Source: Vicinamibacteria bacterium (GTDB lineage: Bacteria; Acidobacteriota; Vicinamibacteria; Fen-336). Taken from it: a DNA stretch of 45,173 nt. Shown here piece after piece: positions 33,254-41,123 of this stretch. The notes below the pieces were generated by a model. It was not told the DNA's origin, did not search any database, and worked only from the letters and a program-made list of their open reading frames with translations. A program made the translations under genes and the position numbers. The stretch's first letter is position 1; each line of letters opens with the position of its first letter. The stretch is from NCBI GenBank assembly GCA_035570235.1, contig DATMML010000013.1:1-45173 (forward strand), written 5' to 3'.

Positions 33254-33676
33254 ATGTCTATGGTGCGGTTGGGTAGAGTGCTCGTGGCGGTGGGGGCCGC
33301 GCTCATCCTGGGAGGGGCGGTTGCCGCCGACGATGATCTGGCCGTGGTGAAGCGAGCCACCACCGGGGAAGCCCAAGCGGCTCCGGAGGGGGAAAAGGCG
33401 GGGCCGGCGCCGAAGGGCAACGCGGCCGCGCCCCAGTGGCTGAAGGTCAGGATCGTGGAAAAGAACGGCAAGAAGTCGCGGGTCTCGGTCAACGTGCCGC
33501 TGGCCCTCGTTCATGCCCTCGGCGACGAGTGCCCCATCGATTGGCACTTGAAGGCGGGCCGTCAGGGGGAGACTCGGAAGGTTCGCTTGTCCGAGGTGCT
33601 CAAGGCCTTGCAGTCCGGCCAGGACATCGTGCAGATCGAGGACGAGGAAGCCACGGTCAAGGTCTGGGTGGAGTAG
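33254..33676 (+). CDS. Small exported protein with the repeated operon domain (copy 3)
   Basis: A 140-residue protein with a signal peptide MSMVRLGRVLVAVGAALILG and cleavage near AVAA. A charged Pro/Ala linker follows, then the shared domain (about 59-140): WLKVRIVEKNGKKSRVSVNV, PLALVHALGDE, a middle with VRLSEVLKALQSGQ, and the end DIVQIEDEEATVKVWVE. It is the clearest copy of the LiaX/YvlB-like pattern (strand, V-x-V-x-[LV]-P-L-x-L-V, helix, [IV]-x-I-E-D, V-x-[IV]-W-V-E). A strong AGGAGG lies 7 bases before ATG 33254. Last gene of the ECF operon. Confidence 0.78.
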   Translation: MSMVRLGRVLVAVGAALILGGAVAADDDLAVVKRATTGEAQAAPEGEKAGPAPKGNAAAPQWLKVRIVEKNGKKSRVSVNVPLALVHALGDECPIDWHLKAGRQGETRKVRLSEVLKALQSGQDIVQIEDEEATVKVWVE

Positions 33677-33818
33677 ACTAAAAGACGACAGCCCTGTCCC
33701 CGAGACGCAACGAATACCGAGGACGCGCTTGGCCTAAAGTGTTGACAGGCTTGAGACTGGACCGTGGGAACGGCCCTTGCAGCCTCTCGGGTATGGACGA
33801 CGTTCAGGAGGTGCTCTC

Positions 33819-34088
33819 ATGACGATCACGACCCTTGCTGGAGCCGTGGTCCTTTCCGCCGCTCTCGCCGCCCCGGCCTTGGCCGAGGCCGGCGATTACT
33901 ACTATGCCCGCCCCTACGGGGCGTATTACGCCGCCCCCTATCGGGTCCACCGATACGGGTACTATGGGCCCTACGGGTACTACGCTTACCCGTACCGCTA
34001 CTACCGCCGGGCCTACGTACCGCCGCCGCGCCCGTTCTACGCGTACCGCAACCCCCGGCCCCGATTTCACTTCGGCGTCTGGTGGTAG
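33819..34088 (+). CDS. Secreted Tyr-rich small protein
   Basis: An 89-residue protein. MTITTLAGAVVLSAALAAPA is a signal peptide with cleavage near ALA. The mature 67 residues hold about 20 Tyr, with many Pro, Arg and Gly, in motifs such as YYARPYG and GYYGPYGYYAYP, ending in FHFGVWW. This composition is low-complexity and could give a sticky, cross-linkable or aggregating surface material. AGGAGG lies 7 bases before ATG 33819. TTGACA is present at 33742-33747, but I see no good -10. It follows the ECF operon by 142 bases and may be regulated separately. Function unknown. Confidence 0.75.
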   Translation: MTITTLAGAVVLSAALAAPALAEAGDYYYARPYGAYYAAPYRVHRYGYYGPYGYYAYPYRYYRRAYVPPPRPFYAYRNPRPRFHFGVWW

Positions 34089-34104
34089 TCGGGCCGCGCA
34101 GGGG

Positions 34105-35022
34105 TCACGAGGCCGGCGCGTAGTAGCCGAGCTTGTGGCGGATCTGTAGGTCGTCCCGCTCCGGGGTGCGGACGACGATCCTCCGCCATTTGCCGTCCTT
34201 CCGCCGGTTGGAGGAGACGTAGCCGAGCGAGTACTGGGTTCGGAGTTCCTCCGCGATGCGGTCGTAGACGGTGTCCAGCTCCGAGAGCGAGTTGGGAAAA
34301 TGGACCTGGCCGCCGGTCTCGCGGGCGAGGGCGGTGAGCAGGTACTCGGCCTGGCTGAAGGCCTGGCGGGCACGGTCCTGCGGCCGGTTGGGGCGCAGGC
34401 TGATGCAGTAGACATTGATCTCGGTCTTACGGGCCAGGTCCAGGACCTGCTCGTCGCTCACCAGGGAGGCCGTGTCCTCGCCGTCCGTGAGCAGCACGAC
34501 CGCCCGCCGCCGCAGCTCCCCCGCCTTCTTCTGCTTGCCCAGGTCCTTGAGGGCGATGTAGATCGTGTTGTGCAGCGCGGTGGGGCCCGAGGCCGAGGTA
34601 CTGTTGATGGCCTTCTCCAGGAGGGCATGGTCGGACGTGAAGTCCTGGAGCACGGTGGCCCGGTCGTTGAACTGGACAACCTGCGCGCTGTCCTGGGGGC
34701 GGAGGGTCTTGATGAAACGGATGGCCGCCTGCCGCGCGGCGGGCAGCTTTTCGTCCATGGAGGCGGAGACGTCTATTAGGAGGGCCAGGGAGATGGGCAG
34801 GTTCTCGTGGGTGAAGAGAGAGAGGTCCTGGCGCACCCCGTCTTCGAACACCGCGAAGTCCCCCTCCTTGAGGTCGGTCACGTAGCGGTTGCGGCCATCG
34901 GTCACGGAGATGTTCAGGTTGATGACCTCGATTCCGACCTGGAAGGTGGGGGGCTGGGGGATCGTCTGCGCGGAAAGGGTGGCGGCCAGGATCAGGGCGG
35001 CCGAAGCAAAGCGGAGCCGCAT
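34105..35022 (-). CDS. VWFA-related exported protein, acidobacterial type
   Basis: A 305-residue exported protein. A signal peptide of about 19 residues is followed by a beta domain (FQVGIEVINLNISVTDGRN and DFAVFEDGVRQD) and a von Willebrand A domain. The metal site (MIDAS) reads DVSASMD at 84-90, with the later Thr and Asp in GPTALH and LLTDGEDTA. The combination N-terminal 'VxVxVTDxxGrxVxxLxxxDFxVxEDG' plus VWA matches the acidobacterial VWFA-related domain (TIGR03436). Proposed roles are protein binding at the cell surface. It lies 4 bases after its paralogue on the same strand. Confidence 0.9.
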   Translation of the reverse strand: MRLRFASAALILAATLSAQTIPQPPTFQVGIEVINLNISVTDGRNRYVTDLKEGDFAVFEDGVRQDLSLFTHENLPISLALLIDVSASMDEKLPAARQAAIRFIKTLRPQDSAQVVQFNDRATVLQDFTSDHALLEKAINSTSASGPTALHNTIYIALKDLGKQKKAGELRRRAVVLLTDGEDTASLVSDEQVLDLARKTEINVYCISLRPNRPQDRARQAFSQAEYLLTALARETGGQVHFPNSLSELDTVYDRIAEELRTQYSLGYVSSNRRKDGKWRRIVVRTPERDDLQIRHKLGYYAPAS

Positions 35023-35026
35023 TGGG

Positions 35027-35890
35027 TCAGCTGTGGTCGACGGTGGCGGGGCCGATCCGCACGCGCACCCCGGGCCGGGAAACCTTCACTTCTAGTTTCC
35101 GCTCCTTGATCTCGGGCACGGTCGCGTAGCGCAGCCGGTACTGGCCGCGCAGCGCCGCGCCCACCCTCTCCAGGGCGTGGCCAACGGCCAGGGAGGTGAG
35201 CACGGTCTCGTAGACCCCGCCCGTCTTCCGCGTCAGCTCGCCCAGGACATAGTCGTACCTGGCCAGACTCTCGAAACTCTCCCCCCCCTCGTCGATCTTG
35301 ACCGCCATGAAAAGGGGCGCGTTGGCCAACGCCTGCTCCACGACCCGGAAGCGGTCCCGGCTGCTGAACTCGATGCCGATCTTGGTCACCGCCACTACCG
35401 CCGACCGCTCGCCTTCCTTCTTCTTGAGGTCCGCCGAGGCCTCCACGAGCGCGTCGAGGACCGTGTTCCCGCCCTGGGGTGGCACCCGCTTCAGAGCCTG
35501 CGACGCCTCCAAGGGGTCGGAGGTGTAGTCCACGAGCTTCAATGGCCGATCACCCGTGGTCCAGAGGGCGTATTTCGACCCCGAGGGCAGTCCCATGAGG
35601 AAAGCCACCAGCGGCTCCAGCACCTGCATCCGCAAGTCCGAATTCATGTTGGCGCTGGTGTCCAGGAGGACGGCGACGGTGAGGGGCCGGCGGTCGGGAA
35701 GGAGTCCCACGATGTCGCGGGCCAGGCCGTTTTCCAACACCACCACTTCCTCCGGGGAGAGCCCCTCGGCGGGCCGGCCCTTCTCGTCCGTGATGGTGAC
35801 GAGGAGGGAGCGGACCATGGCCTGCTCCGTGCTCGCCGGGGGAGCCCCGGCCTGGGCCAGGAAGAGGCCGGCCCACAGTGCTAAGGACAT
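35027..35890 (-). CDS. Second VWFA-related exported protein with altered MIDAS
   Basis: A 287-residue paralogue of the next gene. The signal peptide is short (MSLALWAGLFLAQAGA). The beta domain has VTITDEKGRPAEGLSPEEVV and VLENGLARDI. The VWA metal site reads DTSANMN at 77-83, so the second serine of D-x-S-x-S is Asn; metal binding may be weakened. The C-terminal strand-rich segment resembles that of the first. The two form an operon with a promoter at 35939-35968. Function unknown. Confidence 0.85.
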   Translation of the reverse strand: MSLALWAGLFLAQAGAPPASTEQAMVRSLLVTITDEKGRPAEGLSPEEVVVLENGLARDIVGLLPDRRPLTVAVLLDTSANMNSDLRMQVLEPLVAFLMGLPSGSKYALWTTGDRPLKLVDYTSDPLEASQALKRVPPQGGNTVLDALVEASADLKKKEGERSAVVAVTKIGIEFSSRDRFRVVEQALANAPLFMAVKIDEGGESFESLARYDYVLGELTRKTGGVYETVLTSLAVGHALERVGAALRGQYRLRYATVPEIKERKLEVKVSRPGVRVRIGPATVDHS

Positions 35891-35906
35891 CGTCTCACGA
35901 CCTTTC

Positions 35907-35936
35907 TTGCGTCCTCCCCGCCCCCGCTCCTATCAT
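35907..35936 (+). promoter_or_regulatory. Candidate promoter for the mogA-like gene
   Basis: TTGCGT (35907-35912) and TATCAT (35931-35936) with an 18-base spacer, ending about 49 bases before the GTG start. The surrounding CTCCTATCATCC recurs upstream of the GGDEF gene. Confidence 0.4.
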
Positions 35937-35938
35937 CC

Positions 35939-35968
35939 ACTATAGGTTCCGCCGTCCACCGCCGTCAA
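35939..35968 (-). promoter_or_regulatory. Sigma-70 promoter for the VWA gene pair
   Basis: On the minus strand TTGACG (35963-35968) and TATAGT (35939-35944), spacer 18. The start of transcription would fall near 35932, 42 bases before the ATG at 35890. It overlaps closely the divergent mogA promoter, so the two may compete for polymerase. Confidence 0.5.
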
Positions 35969-35984
35969 CGCAGGAGGACTGGCC

Positions 35985-36467
35985 GTGCCCGTTCGGGCCG
36001 CCGTCATCACCGTCAGCGACGCCGCCTCCCGGGGCGAGCGGGAGGACGTCTCCGGGCGCGAGGCATGCCGCATCCTGCGCGAGGCGGGGCTCGAGGTGGA
36101 GGGTGCGCTCGTTGTCCCCGACGAACGCCCGCTGATCGCGGAGAGGATCCGGGCCGCGGCCCAGGGTTGCCGGCTCGTGATCACGACCGGCGGCACCGGC
36201 CTCGGCCCCCGCGACGTCACACCCGAGGCCACCCGCGACGTGCTGGACCGCGAGGCCCCCGGCCTCTCCGAGCTGATCCGAGCCCACGGCCTCAAGAAAA
36301 CGCCCTTGGCGGCGCTCTCGCGGGGAGTGTGCGGGCTGGTCGGCTCGTGCCTGGTGGTGAACCTGCCCGGGAGCCCCCGGGGCGTGCGCGAGGGACTCGA
36401 GGTCCTGGCCCCCCTCCTCCCCCACGCCCTCGACCTCGTGCAGGGGAAGACGGACCACCCGGCTTGA
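35985..36467 (+). CDS. mogA: MogA/MoaB-family molybdenum cofactor biosynthesis protein
   Basis: A 160-residue MPT-adenylyltransferase-like protein. [20 protein letters not shown], the catalytic loop [18 protein letters not shown] and [15 protein letters not shown] are the conserved molybdopterin-binding blocks of MogA/MoaB. It should activate molybdopterin before molybdenum insertion. The GTG start at 35985 has AGGAGG 8 bases upstream. It stands alone between the VWA genes and nuoL; the only molybdoenzyme in view is at 17039-19225. MoaB cannot be told from MogA by eye. Confidence 0.92.
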   Translation: MPVRAAVITVSDAASRGEREDVSGREACRILREAGLEVEGALVVPDERPLIAERIRAAAQGCRLVITTGGTGLGPRDVTPEATRDVLDREAPGLSELIRAHGLKKTPLAALSRGVCGLVGSCLVVNLPGSPRGVREGLEVLAPLLPHALDLVQGKTDHPA

Positions 36468-36492
36468 CGCCCCCGGGCCCCTTCTATAAGAT
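36464..36492 (+). promoter_or_regulatory. Sigma-70 promoter for nuoLM
   Basis: TTGACG (36464-36469) with TAAGAT (36487-36492) at 17 bases, or TATAAG (36485-36490) at 15. The TGA stop of the mogA-like gene is inside the -35. The start codon of nuoL is about 60 bases beyond. Confidence 0.5.
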
Positions 36493-36558
36493 CCAGCCGC
36501 TCTTGGACGCCACGCCGATCCGTTCCCGAGCCGGCCGCTTCCTGCCGGCGGAGCGCCG

Positions 36559-38676
36559 ATGAAGTTCATCTACCTCATCCCCCTCCTGCCCCTCCTCGGT
36601 TTCTTGGTCAACCTCACCCTGGGCCGGCGCCTGGGCGGGAAAGCCCACGGAGAGACTGCCGGCCATGCCCATGGGGGCCCCTCGCCGATCATCGGCCTCG
36701 TGGCCTGCGGCACGGTGGCGCTCGCCTTCCTGTTCTCTCTCTACGCCGTCTTAGAGGCCCGGGGCGCCCCCGAGCACACGCTCGTGGAGACCCTCTGGGA
36801 GTGGATCCCCGCCGTTCCCGCCACCGGGGTCGCGACCCCCTTCCGGGTGGATTGGGCCTACCAGGTGGACCCCCTCTCCTCCGTCATGATCCTGGTCGTG
36901 ACCTTCGTGGGCTTCCTTATCCACGTCTACTCGGTCGGCTACATGGGCCACGATCCCGGCTACGCCCGCTTCATGTCCTACCTGAACCTGTTCATGTTCG
37001 CGATGCTGACCCTGGTCCTGGGCGCGAATTACCTGGTTCTGTTCGTGGGCTGGGAGGGGGTCGGCCTTTGCTCGTACCTCCTGATCGGGTTCTGGTTCGA
37101 GAAGCAGAGCGCCTCCGATGCGGGCAAGAAGGCGTTCATCGTGAACCGCATCGGAGACGCGGGCTTTCTCCTCGGGGTGTTCCTGATCTTCGTCACTTTC
37201 GGGAGCCTGGACTTCCGGACCGTCATGGCCGCGGCCGCCCGCCTCCCTGTCGACCAGGCCTGGGGCGGGACCCTGACCGTGATCGGCCTCTGCCTGTTCG
37301 TGGGCGCCTGCGGCAAGAGCGCGCAGATCCCGCTCTACGTCTGGCTCCCCGACGCCATGGAGGGCCCCACCCCGGTGAGCGCCCTAATCCACGCCGCCAC
37401 CATGGTGACGGCGGGGGTCTACATGGTCGCGCGGTCCTCGACCCTCTATGCCCACGCGCCCCGTGCCCTCCTGGTGGTGGCGTTGGTGGGGGCGGCGACC
37501 GCGGTCTTCGCGGCCTCCATCGGCCTGGTCCAGAACGACATCAAGCGGGTGCTGGCCTATTCCACGGTGAGCCAGCTCGGGTACATGTTCTTGGCCTGCG
37601 GGGTGGGCGCCTTCGCGGCTGGGATCTTCCACCTCATGACCCATGCCTTCTTCAAGGCGCTTCTCTTCCTGGGCTCGGGTTCGGTGATCCACGCCCTGGC
37701 CGGCGAACAGGACCTCCGGAAGATGGGCGGGCTCAAGGACCGGCTGCCCGTCACCCACATCACCATGTTCATCGCGTGCCTGGCCATCGCGGGGGTGCCC
37801 TTCCTGGCCGGGTTCTTTTCGAAGGACGAGATCCTGTATTCCGCCTTCAAGATCGGCGGCTACGGGCGGGTCGTCTGGGCGGTGGGCCTTCTGACCGCGG
37901 GGATGACGGCCTTCTATATGTTCCGCCTCTTCTACCTGACCTTCCACGGAACCTTCCGCGGGAGCCCCGAACAGGCCAGCCATGCGCACGAGTCGCCATT
38001 TTCGATGACGATCCCGCTCATGGTCCTGGCCGGAGGCTCGATTCTCGCCGGATACCTGGGCATGCCCGCGGTGACGGGTCTGCCCAACCTCCTCGAGGGC
38101 TTCCTGGAGCCCGTCTTAGCACCCGCCCACCATGCCCTGGGGGAGGTCTTCCGGGCGCAGGAGCACGGCCCGGGCATGGAATGGGTGCTGATGGGAGCGA
38201 GCATCGCCGTCGCCCTCATCGGAATTTTCGCCGGGCGCAGCTTTTACAAGGTTCGTCCCCAGATCGCGGATGGCCTGGCCGCCACCTTCGCCGGCGCCCA
38301 CCGCCTGCTCACGAACAAGTACTACGTGGATGAGATCTACGGGGCCCTCTTCGTGCGCGGCGTGGCCCTGGGCGGCGGCCACGCGCTCCACGGCGTTGAT
38401 CGCTACGTGGTGGACGGAGGGGACGGCGAGGTGCGCCCCGGCTTGGGCGTGAACGGGATCGCCTGGGCCACCCGCGACATCGTGGCCGGCTTCTCCGACC
38501 TCTGGGACCGGCATGTGGTGGACCGCCTCGTGAACCTGACCGCGGCCGTCCTCGACAACACGAGCTACCTCTTGCGGGCAGTTCAAGACGGCCTCGTACA
38601 GCACTACGCGTTGAGCATGCTCATCGGCGTCTTCCTCTTGATCGCGGCCGGCCGGTTCGTTCTCGGCCTCTACTAG
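36559..38676 (+). CDS. nuoL: NADH-quinone oxidoreductase subunit L
   Basis: A 705-residue antiporter-like membrane subunit of respiratory complex I that pumps protons. About 16 helices are visible. Conserved blocks are FVGWEGVGLCSYLLIGFW (with the key Glu), KSAQIPLYVWLPDAMEGPTP (with the Lys), LIHAATMVTAGVYMVARS, and QNDIKRVLAYSTVSQLGYMF. The length is above E. coli NuoL (613), owing to a His-rich first loop (HGETAGHAHGG) and a longer C-terminal part with the lateral helix. A GGAG ribosome-binding site precedes ATG 36559. There is no nuoK upstream. nuoM follows after 11 bases. Confidence 0.96.
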   Translation: MKFIYLIPLLPLLGFLVNLTLGRRLGGKAHGETAGHAHGGPSPIIGLVACGTVALAFLFSLYAVLEARGAPEHTLVETLWEWIPAVPATGVATPFRVDWAYQVDPLSSVMILVVTFVGFLIHVYSVGYMGHDPGYARFMSYLNLFMFAMLTLVLGANYLVLFVGWEGVGLCSYLLIGFWFEKQSASDAGKKAFIVNRIGDAGFLLGVFLIFVTFGSLDFRTVMAAAARLPVDQAWGGTLTVIGLCLFVGACGKSAQIPLYVWLPDAMEGPTPVSALIHAATMVTAGVYMVARSSTLYAHAPRALLVVALVGAATAVFAASIGLVQNDIKRVLAYSTVSQLGYMFLACGVGAFAAGIFHLMTHAFFKALLFLGSGSVIHALAGEQDLRKMGGLKDRLPVTHITMFIACLAIAGVPFLAGFFSKDEILYSAFKIGGYGRVVWAVGLLTAGMTAFYMFRLFYLTFHGTFRGSPEQASHAHESPFSMTIPLMVLAGGSILAGYLGMPAVTGLPNLLEGFLEPVLAPAHHALGEVFRAQEHGPGMEWVLMGASIAVALIGIFAGRSFYKVRPQIADGLAATFAGAHRLLTNKYYVDEIYGALFVRGVALGGGHALHGVDRYVVDGGDGEVRPGLGVNGIAWATRDIVAGFSDLWDRHVVDRLVNLTAAVLDNTSYLLRAVQDGLVQHYALSMLIGVFLLIAAGRFVLGLY

Positions 38677-38687
38677 GAGCCGTAGAG

Positions 38688-40292
38688 ATGGACTTCTGGC
38701 GAGCGCATCTCCTCTCCATCATCACCTACACCCCTCTCCTGGGGGTCGCCCTCCTCCTCTTCCCCTATTTCCGGGGGAAGGACCAGGCGGTGCGGTGGCT
38801 GGCCAACGGTGTGGGCCTCTTGGGATTCCTGGTCAGCCTGCCCCTCTGGTTCTGGTTCGACCGGGGCGGCCCCGGGTTCCAGTTCGTCGAGAAGGGGGAC
38901 TGGATCCCCTCTATCGGCGTCCACTATTTCTTTGGCGTGGACGGGGTGAGCACGCTCCTCATCCTGCTCACGACCCTGCTCGGGTTCATCGCCATCCTGT
39001 CTTCCTGGACCGCGATCACGGACCGCGTGCGCCAGTACTACATCTTCCTCCTCCTCCTCCAGACCGGGATGCTGGGCGTGTTCTGCGCGCTCGACATGTT
39101 CCTCTTCTACGTCTTCTGGGAGGTCATGCTCGTCCCCATGTACTTCCTGATCGGGATCTGGGGGGGCGCTCGCCGGCTGTACGCGGCCATCAAGTTCTTC
39201 CTCTACACGCTGGTGGGCTCGGTGGTGATGCTGCTGGGTATCCTGGCCCTGTACTTCCACTCCCGTAAGCTGCCCGCCTTCGCCGCCAGTGGTACCTTCG
39301 ACTACACGCAGTGGCTGGCCATGGGCATCCCCCCCGACCTGCAGTACTGGGTCTTCCTGGCCTTCTTCCTGGGCTTCGCCATCAAGGTCCCCATGTTCCC
39401 CTTCCACACCTGGCTCCCAGACGCCCACGTGGAGGCCCCCACCGCGGGCTCCGTGATCCTGGCCGGGGTGCTACTGAAGATGGGCACGTACGGCTTCGTG
39501 CGCTTCTCGCTCCCCTTGCTGCCCCAGGCCACCCTGCAGGCCGTGCCCTGGATGGTCACGCTCTCCATCATCGGCATCGTCTACGCGGCTCTCGTGACCC
39601 TCGTTCAGAAGGACATGAAGAGGCTCATCGCGTACTCCTCGGTCAGCCACCTGGGGTTCGTGATGCTGGGCATGTTCGCCCTAAACCCCCTCGGTCTCGA
39701 GGGGAGCGTCCTCCAGATGGTGAACCACGGCCTCTCCACGGGCGGGCTGTTCCTGATCGTGGGGCTCGTCTACGAGCGGCGCCACACCAAGGAGATCGCC
39801 CAGTTCGGGGGCCTGGCCCACGTGATGCCTCTCTACGCCACCTTCACCCTCATCATTTTCCTGGCCTCCCTGGGCCTACCCCTCCTGAACGGCTTCATCG
39901 GGGAGTTCATGATCCTGCAGGGGGCCTACGCCGCGAACCCGGTCTGGGCTTACTGGGCGGTCTCGGGGGTTGTCCTGGGGGCCGCCTACCTGCTCTGGCT
40001 CTACCAGAGGGTGTTCTGGGGGAAGGTCAGCAACGACGAGAACGCCCACCTCAAGGACCTGAACGCCCGTGAGCTGGCCACCCTCCTGCCCCTGGTGGTC
40101 CTCTGCTTCGTGATCGGCGTGTACCCGAAGCCATTCCTGGAATTCCTGCACGCGCCCATGGCCCGCGTGGCCGCCATTGTCCAGCCCGGAAAATTCGGCC
40201 CGGGGGTGGCGCAGGCGGCCAGCCCCCTGCCCGTCACGCCCGTGGTCGAGCCGACCGTCATCCCCGAGACGGCGGGCCCGGGCCGGCCCTGA
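38688..40292 (+). CDS. nuoM: NADH-quinone oxidoreductase subunit M
   Basis: A 534-residue antiporter-like complex I subunit with about 14 helices. FLFYVFWEVMLVPMYFLIGI carries the conserved Glu, and AIKVPMFPFHTWLPDAHVEA the conserved Lys and WLPDAHVEAPT signature. LVQKDMKRLIAYSSVSHLGF is the later Lys/His helix. AGGAG stands close before ATG 38688. The C-terminal 35 residues are Pro/Ala-rich. No nuoN follows; the next gene is of the ATP synthase group after 214 bases. Confidence 0.96.
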   Translation: MDFWRAHLLSIITYTPLLGVALLLFPYFRGKDQAVRWLANGVGLLGFLVSLPLWFWFDRGGPGFQFVEKGDWIPSIGVHYFFGVDGVSTLLILLTTLLGFIAILSSWTAITDRVRQYYIFLLLLQTGMLGVFCALDMFLFYVFWEVMLVPMYFLIGIWGGARRLYAAIKFFLYTLVGSVVMLLGILALYFHSRKLPAFAASGTFDYTQWLAMGIPPDLQYWVFLAFFLGFAIKVPMFPFHTWLPDAHVEAPTAGSVILAGVLLKMGTYGFVRFSLPLLPQATLQAVPWMVTLSIIGIVYAALVTLVQKDMKRLIAYSSVSHLGFVMLGMFALNPLGLEGSVLQMVNHGLSTGGLFLIVGLVYERRHTKEIAQFGGLAHVMPLYATFTLIIFLASLGLPLLNGFIGEFMILQGAYAANPVWAYWAVSGVVLGAAYLLWLYQRVFWGKVSNDENAHLKDLNARELATLLPLVVLCFVIGVYPKPFLEFLHAPMARVAAIVQPGKFGPGVAQAASPLPVTPVVEPTVIPETAGPGRP

Positions 40293-40313
40293 GGGTTCAA
40301 GCTGCGCGCTGTC

Positions 40314-40377
40314 GACACGGGAAAACGCGTGTCTCCGGCAGCTCCGGCGGGTTCCAGGGAGGTCCTTCGGGGAGCTG
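40314..40377 (+). other. Structured gap between nuoM and the atp genes
   Basis: Two inverted repeats lie in the 214-base gap 40293-40506. GACACG/CGTGTC (40314-40319 and 40328-40333) forms a 6-bp stem 21 bases after the nuoM stop. CAGCTCC/GGAGCTG (40339-40345 and 40371-40377) forms a longer-range 7-bp stem. There is no T tract, so termination is unproven; a structured leader or read-through attenuator is possible. I found no convincing promoter in the rest of the gap. Confidence 0.35.
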
Positions 40378-40506
40378 GGACGGCCATGAGCCTCTCTGCG
40401 GTATCCTGCTGAAGCTCTAGAGCTAACGCCGTCTTGCGCCTCCCGGCGGGCTGTGATAGCCTCCCCCGCTGTTGTTCGCTCGACGGCCCTCTGTGCAGGG
40501 GGCAGT

Positions 40507-40746
40507 TTGACGCCGGACAAGAAGGACGGGGATCGGGGAGACTGGGCGCGCGCTCTCAGGGACGTGGCGCCCTATCTCGGGATGGGGACGGCCCTGGCCG
40601 TCACCGTCCTTCTGGGGCTCGCCGGCGGCTACTGGCTGGATGGCCAGTTTGGGACCAGGCCGCTGTTCTTTCTCCTGGGCGGAGCGTTTGGCTTGTTCGC
40701 GGCGCTATACCACTTCTACAAGACAGTGACGGACCTTAACCGGTGA
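40507..40746 (+). CDS. AtpZ-like small ATP synthase accessory membrane protein
   Basis: A 79-residue protein. A charged start (TPDKKDGDRGDWARAL) is followed by two helices (YLGMGTALAVTVLLGLAGGYWL and PLFFLLGGAFGLFAALYHFY). The G-x-x-x-D between them is typical of AtpZ, which sits at the head of many atp operons and is thought to act with AtpI in F0 assembly or ion transport. TTG 40507 has GGGGG 4-5 bases upstream; no ATG is available in a suitable place. The stop overlaps the next gene as GTGA. Confidence 0.85.
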   Translation: MTPDKKDGDRGDWARALRDVAPYLGMGTALAVTVLLGLAGGYWLDGQFGTRPLFFLLGGAFGLFAALYHFYKTVTDLNR

Positions 40747-41123
40747 GTCTCGGCAGATACACGCTCGTCGTCCTCGCCCTCCTCGGCGCTGGGCTGGGGA
40801 CGGCTTGGCTGCCCCTGCTGCGCGGCCTCGAGCCCCGCGCGCGCTGGGCGGCCCTCTTGGGCGGCGCCCTGGCCGCGCTCAACGCCATCACCGCCTATTT
40901 CCTCGTTCTCTGGTCGGCCTCGCGGCCGACGGGAGCATTCCTGAGGGCCATCCTCGGGGGCATGGTCGGCCGAATGGCCTTGATGCTAGCGGCGGTGGTG
41001 GGGGCGGTTCTGGGCCTGGGCCTGCCCAGCGTCCCTCTGACCGTCTCCCTGCTCGCCTGCTTCGTGCCATTCCTGGTCCTGGAACTGACCGTTCTCCACA
41101 AGCGGGCGACGGCGGCTCCATGA
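40743..41123 (+). CDS. AtpI-like ATP synthase subunit I
   Basis: A 126-residue membrane protein with four hydrophobic segments (from LVVLALLGAGLGTAWLPLL to LLACFVPFLVLELTVL). The size, topology and place between the AtpZ-like gene and atpB match ATP synthase I, a chaperone of c-ring assembly, although the sequence of this family is poorly conserved. The GTG start overlaps the preceding stop, and the TGA overlaps the atpB ATG as ATGA. Confidence 0.75.
   Translation: MSLGRYTLVVLALLGAGLGTAWLPLLRGLEPRARWAALLGGALAALNAITAYFLVLWSASRPTGAFLRAILGGMVGRMALMLAAVVGAVLGLGLPSVPLTVSLLACFVPFLVLELTVLHKRATAAP

Noticed and set aside
33742-33771. Promoter before the Tyr-rich gene
   Set aside because: TTGACA (33742-33747) has no -10 at 16-18 bases, and GGGAAC (33766-33771) has no CGTY partner; kept only as a note.
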